A stretch of 64,000 nucleotides of DNA from Paenibacillus amylolyticus. GTDB taxonomy: Bacteria; Bacillota; Bacilli; Paenibacillales; Paenibacillaceae. Both the position numbers and the translations under genes were made by a program. The notes beneath the pieces are model-generated. The model was not told the origin of the DNA and ran no database searches. It saw only the letters and a program-made list of their open reading frames with translations. Where the stretch lies: positions 2,976,001 to 3,040,000 of the forward strand of contig NZ_CP121451.1 in NCBI RefSeq assembly GCF_029689945.1. The letters run 5' to 3'. This document shows positions 58,145 through 64,000 of this stretch, in pieces (positions within the stretch are counted from its first letter, which is position 1; each line of letters starts with the position of its first letter).

Positions 58145-58325
58145 ATCAGTTCACTCCTTTAAAGGATAGATGTATTCCGATAAGAAGTATAACAATGGAC
58201 GAGAAGTGCAGGAATGAACCTCAGTCTAGGCTTTGTTTGAGTCTTTGGGCCAGTACAGCATAGAGCCTAAGGCGGATTGAAGTACAAAAATAGGATTATT
58301 ATTATTATTTTTCTAAATTATTTGG

Positions 58326-58607
58326 TTACATGGGCATATGAACAAGGATGTTAATTCCTCTTTCATGAGCTCTTAACGCATCTTTCTTGGTGGTCGCCAT
58401 GAAGGGCATAATCGCAACATTAACTTTAAATGGAAGACTCAAAATTTCTTCTGTTCCTTTCATCCGATTGCCCAAGTCGTCAATAATGATGCACACTTTT
58501 TTAACAGGTTTTGCATAACCGAATGGTGTATAGAATGCATAGGTACATCCAGTAAAGATGATAAAAAAAATCAAAAGTTTATTGAACGAGCGAAGACACG
58601 CACACAA
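58326..58607 (-). pseudogene. Truncated divergent polysaccharide deacetylase (DUF610/YibQ-like)
   Basis: About 93 residues: a signal or anchor segment (LLIFFIIFTGCTYAFY) then VKKVCIIIDDLGNRMKGTEE, followed by VNVAIMPFMATTKKDALRAH and INILVHMPM, the first third of the YibQ-type fold. A TAA replaces the expected Glu after HMPM, and the rest is missing. A fragment or decayed gene. Confidence 0.6.
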
Positions 58608-58936
58608 TTGTAAAATTACATCAATTCTCTTATATTATATTTTTTTGGTAAAGATCTCATTATTTGAACGTTTGTCTTAACTTATTCCCAGTAGACATTG
58701 TTCACAAAATAAGGATTTACAAGAGAGGACACCTGCAGATTCTACACGGGGATTGTCGGTGCTTCAGGACTATTTGGATCAAAAACTGGCAGGAGCAAGC
58801 CTATTATGAAATGATAGAAGAGCGAATTTTCCCTTATTAATAGAGGAATTTGAAAGAATACCCTACCTCCTATACAATATTTTCATAGAGTCTGAGAGTA
58901 TGGATTAAATACGATTCAGAAATGGAGAACATCAAT
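58608..58936 (+). other. Region upstream of the Imm48-type gene with a possible coding remnant
   Basis: From about 58731 a plus-strand frame reads TRGLSVLQDYLDQKLAGASL, hits a stop, then continues DRRANFPLLIEEFERIPYLL to 58912. This is too short and uncertain to name. The rest is AT-rich and seems to hold the promoter. Confidence 0.25.
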
Positions 58937-59374
58937 ATGACTGAATTTATCAACGCTGACGATATTAATGACGTAATTCTGGCTGCGGCGGCAAACGAGC
59001 TGGAACAGATGGTGGACAAAATGTGTGAGTTGATTGGCACACCTTTGGAACAAACGAGTGAACTGGAGCGTCAGGTCATGGCTGCTTTTGCTTTTGGCGC
59101 AGTGTATGGCATCACACATCGGGATCAGCTGGCAGAGCCACAGGCCCATGCCTTGAGCATTCGGATGCTGATCCAACCGTTTAATTACAGTGAGCAGCAG
59201 GCGGTTGATTTTGCCGATGATCTGATTCGGGTGGCTTCCGATCGTGAGGTTCATCCGGTGATGAATACCATTATCCAACGTGGAATTGATGGACACCGCC
59301 AGTTCAATCAGGATGATGATGAAGGATTGGAACGTAACATACAGGAGATTTTAACTGCGGTTCAATCGCAGTAA
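58937..59374 (+). CDS. Imm48-family immunity-like protein
   Basis: About 145 residues, all helical, with the Imm48 layout: VMAAFAFGAVYGITHRDQL, AHALSIRMLIQPFNYSEQQA and the ending VHPVMNTIIQRGIDGHRQF. It would neutralise a contact-dependent toxin, but no toxin gene is adjacent. ATG 58937 has GGAG nine bases before it; an earlier ATG at 58922 is possible. The KptA gene follows after 34 bases. Confidence 0.62.
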   Translation: MTEFINADDINDVILAAAANELEQMVDKMCELIGTPLEQTSELERQVMAAFAFGAVYGITHRDQLAEPQAHALSIRMLIQPFNYSEQQAVDFADDLIRVASDREVHPVMNTIIQRGIDGHRQFNQDDDEGLERNIQEILTAVQSQ

Positions 59375-59408
59375 TAGACGGTTTTATGAGATGTGGGAGA
59401 TGATCACA

Positions 59409-59943
59409 ATGGATCTGATGAAATTAAGCAAGGAACTCTCATACGCGCTGCGACATGCACCATGGGAGTATGAGCTGGAGCTGGACGAAGAGGGTTGGGT
59501 GGAAATCTCGCAGTTGCTGGTGGCATTACATGAAAGTCCGCAGTGGAAGGATGTCACGCCAGCCGATCTGGAGCAGATGATTCAAGCCTCGGAGAAAAGA
59601 GACATGAAATCCATTCTGGCCGTATCCGGGCCTTGTATGGACATTCTACGCCACATAAGATAAACAAGGTCGCTGCTGAGCCACCGACAATTCTGTACCA
59701 TGGGACCCGGCACGCGCCGTGAATTCTATCATGGAGCATGGCTTACAGCCGCGGCAACGGCAATATGTACATCTGTCCGCAGATATCGATACGGCCAATC
59801 AGGTAGGACGAAGACGTGATGATCAGCCTGTCATTTTAAAAATCAATGCTGCACAAGCGTCTATAGATGGAATCCTCTTTTATCATGGAAACGAAAACAT
59901 CTGGCTGGCCGATCATATTCCCGCACGGTATATTGAGCAATAA
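59409..59943 (+). CDS. kptA: RNA 2'-phosphotransferase (two frameshifts)
   Basis: The KptA/Tpt1 fold is recognisable across three frames. The N-terminal helical part (LSKELSYALRHAPWEYELEL, WVEISQLL) is followed by the catalytic RHEIHSGRIRALYGHS and PTILYHGT after one missing A at 59595-59598. After one missing G near 59716 comes MEHGLQPRQRQYVHLSADI with the final HIPARYIE. It moves a 2'-phosphate from RNA to NAD, forming ADP-ribose 1'',2''-cyclic phosphate. Its bacterial role is unclear. It lies 34 bases after the Imm48-like gene, suggesting co-transcription. Confidence 0.87.
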
Positions 59944-59984
59944 ACAAGATCTGAAACTCCATGCCTTAGTCTTAGCTACACCAA

Positions 59985-60024
59985 AAAAAGGACACATCCA
60001 ACATTCGTTGCTGTGTCCCTTTCT
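59985..60024. terminator. Bidirectional terminator
   Basis: GGACACA / TGTGTCC stem flanked by an A7 run on the left and TTTCT on the right, between kptA and the convergent QorB-like gene. Confidence 0.82.
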
Positions 60025-60047
60025 CATATCCAAACTTACATCCAAAC

Positions 60048-60905
60048 TTACTGGCCTACAATCGCTTTAATCCCTTCGCTAAGCGGTTGAGCTGCACGAC
60101 CAAGCAATGTCTCCAACGTATCACTTTCGACAGCCAATGCACCTTCACGAATAGCACTTTGCATATCAACGAGCATCGATACGACAAAGTCCGGTAGACC
60201 TGCACCCTTCATGATATCAGCGTAAGTGGCATCGTCCACGTTTTGCACGTTGATTTCCTGTCCAAGCACTTCACCAACAATGGCAGCCAGCTCAGCTTGC
60301 GTGCGCAGTTTGCCGGACAACTCATACACGGTATTCTCATGTCCTTCACCTGCAAGTACAGCTGCTGCTGCATGGGCATAATCACTGCGGGTAGCCCAGC
60401 CGACTTGGCTATCATTGGTAGCATGAACCCAAGGTGCACCTTGCGTAGCCGCTTGCACACTGCCTGCTTCATTTTCCAGGTACCAGTTGTTACGCAGGAA
60501 GGAATACGGAATGCCGGATTCCCGAATCGCTTTTTCGGTAGCGCGGTGAACTTCCGCCAGGGAAAGGGTGTTTTGGTCTGCATTCACAACGCTTGTATAA
60601 GCGATGAAGCCAACACCTGCTTTCTTGGCAGCGTCCACGGCAGTCTGATGTTGGCGAATACGCGTTTCATTATCACCATCAGTGGAGATGAGCAACAGAC
60701 GATCTACACCGGCAAAAGCTTTTTCCAACGTCTCCGGTTGATCGAAATCCCCTTGACGCACGTCAACGCCTTGAGCGCGGAGTGCTTCCGCTTTCTCCGG
60801 ATTACGTACACTTACGGCCAAATCCTTGGCAGAATCGTTTGTTAACAATGCTTCTACAACCAATGAACCCAATTGACCTGTTGCGCCAGTAACCAAAATT
60901 TTCAT
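60048..60905 (-). CDS. NAD(P)H-binding quinone oxidoreductase-like protein (QorB/NmrA type)
   Basis: 285 residues with the atypical-SDR N-terminus MKILVTGATGQLGSLVVEAL, FIAYTSVVNADQNT and SFLRNNWYLENE. It resembles QorB/YtfG, which reduces quinones with NADPH. It is preceded on the same strand by an Rrf2-type regulator 113 bases away that probably controls it, a common pairing in Bacillota. Confidence 0.87.
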   Translation of the reverse strand: MKILVTGATGQLGSLVVEALLTNDSAKDLAVSVRNPEKAEALRAQGVDVRQGDFDQPETLEKAFAGVDRLLLISTDGDNETRIRQHQTAVDAAKKAGVGFIAYTSVVNADQNTLSLAEVHRATEKAIRESGIPYSFLRNNWYLENEAGSVQAATQGAPWVHATNDSQVGWATRSDYAHAAAAVLAGEGHENTVYELSGKLRTQAELAAIVGEVLGQEINVQNVDDATYADIMKGAGLPDFVVSMLVDMQSAIREGALAVESDTLETLLGRAAQPLSEGIKAIVGQ

Positions 60906-61018
60906 CTTTTTTTCCTCCTATGGTATGTGTATGTGTTTTGCTTGCTATGGATGTAATCAAAAATGTTATAACAGGTGTGATTACAACGAAAGGGTTAAAA
61001 AGCTCGCAATGAGCTTTT

Positions 61019-61444
61019 TTATTCAGAGACATGAATCTGATCCATCATCTGCTGTATGGTTACACGATTCAATCGATGTTCCATGGCTGTCTGAGCCTCA
61101 ATGAGCTCCGCACGCAAGGTGTGTTCAATCATGTTGCCGACCGGACATTTCGGATTCGGATGTTTGTGAAAGTTAAACAATTCTCCATCCTCCACTACCT
61201 CAAGCGCTCGATACACATCGAGAAGGGTAATGTCCGCCGGGTCTTTCAACAAGGAAGCACCGCCCACACCGGGTCTGACGTCAATCAGACCAGCCTGTTT
61301 CAGCTTGGACATGATCCGCCGAATAATCACGGGATTGGTGTTCACACTCTGCGCGATCACATCTCCGGTGCATTCATTGGGCATAACAGCGATCAAGGAC
61401 AGGGTATGAACCGCGATGGAAAAGCGACTGCTGATTTGTCTCAT
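61019..61444 (-). CDS. Rrf2-family regulator (YwnA-like)
   Basis: 141 residues. The winged helix-turn-helix (TGDVIAQSVNTNPVIIRRIM) and wing (IDVRPGVGGASLLKDP) match Rrf2. It has only a single Cys in NPKCPVGN rather than the iron-sulfur triplet, so a redox or ligand switch differs from IscR. It likely regulates the QorB-like gene downstream. Confidence 0.87.
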   Translation of the reverse strand: MRQISSRFSIAVHTLSLIAVMPNECTGDVIAQSVNTNPVIIRRIMSKLKQAGLIDVRPGVGGASLLKDPADITLLDVYRALEVVEDGELFNFHKHPNPKCPVGNMIEHTLRAELIEAQTAMEHRLNRVTIQQMMDQIHVSE

Positions 61445-61506
61445 GGAATGATCACCACCGTTGTAACTATATTAGTTACAAACGAAACGAATGTCAACTA
61501 GATCTT

Positions 61507-62331
61507 TTACCCCTTCACAGCCCCCGAGGTTAGTCCACCTACAATATACTTTTGCCCAATGAGGAACACAATTAACACCGGCAGGGAAGTAAGCACGATA
61601 TCGGCACTAACCAGATTCCACTGGGCACTGAATTGTCCGAAGAAGTTATACACAGCCAGCGTCATCGGCCACATCTCCACCGTATTCAGCATATAGAGTG
61701 GTGCAGTAAACTCATTCCAGACACTCAGGAAATTCAGGACAAATACCGTCACCAGCACGGACGTGAGCAGAGGAACAATGATCCTCAGGAACAGCTTGAT
61801 TCCGTTACACCCGTCCATGATCGCAGCTTCATCCAGCTCCTTCGGGATGTTGGACACAAACGCATACGTAATGAACAGCGAGATCGGAATGCCCATGGCC
61901 GTGTAGAGCAGAATCATGCCGACATGTGAATTAATCATGCCCATCGACTTCATGACTTCCATCAGCGGAATGTAATTGAGTGGAAGGGTAATACCAAGGA
62001 TCAGGAAGAAGTACAGGAACTTGCTGAGCTTCGAATGATTACGGGATAACGTGAAGGCCGAGAACGCCACAACAAATACCAGCAGCAGGGAAGAGGCCCC
62101 GGAGTGAAGCAAACTGTTGAAAAAGGAACCTCCCAAGTGTCCTTGTTCATAGACAATTTTGTAATTTTCGAAGATAAACTTCTCCGGCAGCGTCAGTTTA
62201 AGCACTTTGGCCTCGGCGTCGGATTTGAATGAATTCAGTACGATGACGACAAAAGGAATCAGGACCACCAGGCTAAGCAGCCAGGCGAGTACATTTAACC
62301 CGATGGAAGACAGTCTTTTTCTCAATCGCAT
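61507..62331 (-). CDS. Carbohydrate ABC transporter permease, MalG type
   Basis: 274 residues with six helices and the ATPase-contact EAA loop in ELDEAAIMDGCNGIKLFLRI. It forms the second half of the membrane channel with the 62333 protein, with which it shares a one-base gap. The sugar is unknown. An ATPase is not encoded here; such CUT1 systems often share MsmX. Confidence 0.9.
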   Translation of the reverse strand: MRLRKRLSSIGLNVLAWLLSLVVLIPFVVIVLNSFKSDAEAKVLKLTLPEKFIFENYKIVYEQGHLGGSFFNSLLHSGASSLLLVFVVAFSAFTLSRNHSKLSKFLYFFLILGITLPLNYIPLMEVMKSMGMINSHVGMILLYTAMGIPISLFITYAFVSNIPKELDEAAIMDGCNGIKLFLRIIVPLLTSVLVTVFVLNFLSVWNEFTAPLYMLNTVEMWPMTLAVYNFFGQFSAQWNLVSADIVLTSLPVLIVFLIGQKYIVGGLTSGAVKG

Positions 62332-62332
62332 G

Positions 62333-63204
62333 TTAGTATTCCACCTTTCGGTTCATCAAACGAATGATGAAGAAGGAGATGATCGCCATGATGACAAACA
62401 GAATGGTAGATAGCGCACTTCCCAATCCCCAATAGCCTTTGGCAAAAGAGGAATAAACGGCCGTGTTAATGACATCTGTCGCGTTACCGGGGCCACCATT
62501 GGTCAGCACGTATACGGCATCGAATACTCTCAGCCCATACGTAATATTAAGCACTGTGGCGATGGTAATGGTAGGCATGAGCATCGGAATCGTAATTCGG
62601 AACAGCTTCTGCCCGAACCCGGCACCATCAATGGACGCTGCTTCGTAATAATCGCGTGGAATCGCGAGCAGTCCGGCGATGAACAGCACCATGATGTATC
62701 CCATGCCTTTCCATGTATCCACTGCCATGATGGATGGCATGGCCCAGGTCAGGGAGCCCAGCCAGTTCTGGGCGAGAACGTCCAGTCCTATTGAACGCAG
62801 GGTAACGTTAACGAACCCGTTGTTGGGGTCAAGCAGACTTTTGAATACAAGTCCAATAATCAGGAACGACAGCACCTGAGGGGAGAAAATGATCATCCGA
62901 TGCAGATTGGCGGCCTTCACACCGCTAACCAGGAGCAGAGCCAGGAACAAGCCGAGAACGGTCTTGGCGATGGACGTCACGAGGGTGAACAGGACTGTGT
63001 TTTTGATAAAAAGAAGATATGTAGGATCACCCGCCAGAATGGTACGGAAATGCTCCAGACCGATAAAGTTCTTCTCCGAACTGTAACTGTTCCAGTCGGT
63101 GAAGGAATAATAGATGCCCAGCAGAGCGGGGCAACGATGAACAGCAGATATAACACAATGGCTCCCGATGAAAAATACCAGGGATAGATTTTGTTCGCGT
63201 TCAT
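62333..63204 (-). CDS. Carbohydrate ABC transporter permease, MalF/UgpA type (frameshifted near start)
   Basis: ATG 63204 begins NANKIYPWYFSSGAIVLYLL. The frame breaks at GGGG 63128-63131; one more base restores IVAPALLGIYYSFTDWNSYS, which continues to the EAA loop YYEAASIDGAGFGQKLFRI and ends at 62333. About 291 residues. It pairs with the 61507 permease. Confidence 0.88.
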
Positions 63205-63235
63205 AACCGATAACACCTTTCCTTCCTGCCCAAAT

Positions 63236-63264
63236 ACATGAGCGGGCAAGGGCCCGCTGCATGT
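63236..63264. other. Hairpin between the sugar-binding protein and permease genes
   Basis: GCGGGC / GCCCGC with flanking CATG pairs and no U-tract. Such hairpins often stabilise the abundant binding-protein message and reduce permease expression. Confidence 0.5.
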
Positions 63265-63306
63265 AAAAGCTGATCAGCATGTATGTTTAGTCCGAAATAT
63301 GCGCTG

Positions 63307-64000
63307 TTACTGCCACTTCTCGTCTTTCAGCACCTTGGCTTGTTCAGCCCGGCGTTTATCAATGTTTTGCAGAATCTGATCCGGTGTCATGGCTCCGGCG
63401 AACATGCCTGACAAGTCTTTGCCGATATCCATCCATTGTGGATCAATGTACTTCACAGCGGCCTGCATGACTGTTCCTTTTTCATGATTTTTCTCATAAT
63501 CAATATAATCCTGTGTGAGCTTTGGTTCGATTTCCGGCCAGCAGATGGTCAGGTTGCCTTCACCTTCATCGAACACACGCTGCAGATGATCATGCTCGGT
63601 AATCCAGCGGAAGAATTTCAGCACTTCTTCGGGATGTTTACTGTTTTTATTACCGAACATCGCAGCTGAACCGCCCGGATTCACACCAATCGTCTGATTA
63701 TCTCCCCACGGCATGACGAAGAATCCCATATTATCTTTCATTGCCGGATATGCTTCGGAGACTTCCTTTTCCGTCCCTGGAACCCGCAGCAACATTGCTG
63801 CTTTCTCCTGACCAAACGCCTCAATTCCCGCTTCTACCGTATTGGACAAAAAGTCTTTGCCGAAATAACCGAGGTCCGCAAATTCTTTCAACTGTTCAAT
63901 GACCGTCTTGAGCTGCGTCATATCGGCGACTTTCATCTCATTGTTGTTTAATTTCTCGTAGGTTCCCGCTGCCATTTGCTCATAGTTAGGTCCTGTCTCG
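63307..64000 (-). CDS. Carbohydrate ABC transporter substrate-binding protein (partial)
   Basis: The C-terminal ~231 residues are visible, open to the window edge (the frame continues upstream with TGPNYEQMAAGTYEKL). GYFGKDFLSNTVEAGIEAFG, GFFVMPWGDNQTIGVNPGGS and HPEEVLKFFRWI are typical of CUT1 sugar-binding lipoproteins. It delivers sugar to the two permeases that follow on the same strand. Confidence 0.9.
   Translation of the reverse strand, partial: ETGPNYEQMAAGTYEKLNNNEMKVADMTQLKTVIEQLKEFADLGYFGKDFLSNTVEAGIEAFGQEKAAMLLRVPGTEKEVSEAYPAMKDNMGFFVMPWGDNQTIGVNPGGSAAMFGNKNSKHPEEVLKFFRWITEHDHLQRVFDEGEGNLTICWPEIEPKLTQDYIDYEKNHEKGTVMQAAVKYIDPQWMDIGKDLSGMFAGAMTPDQILQNIDKRRAEQAKVLKDEKWQ

Overview
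The window looks like a chromosomal segment of a spore-forming Bacillota, most likely a Paenibacillus. It has moderate GC, strong GGAGG-type ribosome binding sites, frequent TTG and GTG starts, a sigma-K gene, a BclB-type exosporium protein, copper-amine-oxidase-like stalk repeats, Fur-controlled siderophore uptake genes and YkyA/DUF421/RNase H genes typical of that group. The genus is an inference. No rRNA, tRNA, CRISPR array or replication origin was seen.

Layout. 1-7600: end of a collagen-like exosporium gene, a Fur-boxed siderophore-binding lipoprotein with an AraC regulator, ankyrin and phosphotransferase genes, an SDR/HTH-regulator pair and an orphan Imm11-type immunity gene. 7600-20300: accessory island. 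It holds a GC-rich monooxygenase fragment, a decayed IS3-family element, an RCC1-Fn3-YD-tail secreted protein, decayed RHS/Fn3 remnants, a giant RHS (YD-repeat) polymorphic toxin with a Hint domain and an unrecognised C-terminal domain, its Imm8-type immunity gene, and a cluster of inverted repeats. 20300-35200: TetR-controlled CPBP protease, secreted acetamidase-like protein, sulfurtransferase (plus a decayed second copy), EamA transporter, polysaccharide deacetylase, two lipoproteins, HAD-mtlD operon, ADP-ribosylglycohydrolase, MFS pump and a secreted esterase. 35200-46600: sigma-K with a nearby sigma-like fragment, a CycA-type permease, beta-lactamase-like hydrolase, Lrp regulator, MFS pump, a MarR/hydrolase pair with two matching operators, and a divergent Fur-boxed siderophore ABC transporter. 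46600-52800: TetR regulator and an organosulfur monooxygenase cluster (HpaB-like, SsuD, SfnG, acyl-CoA-dehydrogenase-like) that could take dimethylsulfone to sulfite. 52800-64000: DUF421, RNase H, hydrolase, Ser/Thr kinase, CPBP protease, Imm48-type protein with KptA, QorB-like reductase with Rrf2 regulator, and a sugar ABC transporter cut by the window end.

A ~260-bp repeat occurs twice in opposite orientation (36985-37253 and 52804-53064). Each copy lies in the 3' untranslated region of a co-oriented gene and ends in a terminator hairpin.

Quality warning. About 23 otherwise intact genes carry single-base frameshifts, most of them in homopolymer runs (for example sigK, fecC, fecE, sfnG, rnhA, kptA, malF). 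I read most of these as sequencing or assembly errors and give coordinates for the rejoined genes. The IS element and the remnants around 7.6-12 kb, 22.2 kb and 36.5 kb carry stops, deletions or joins that look like true decay.
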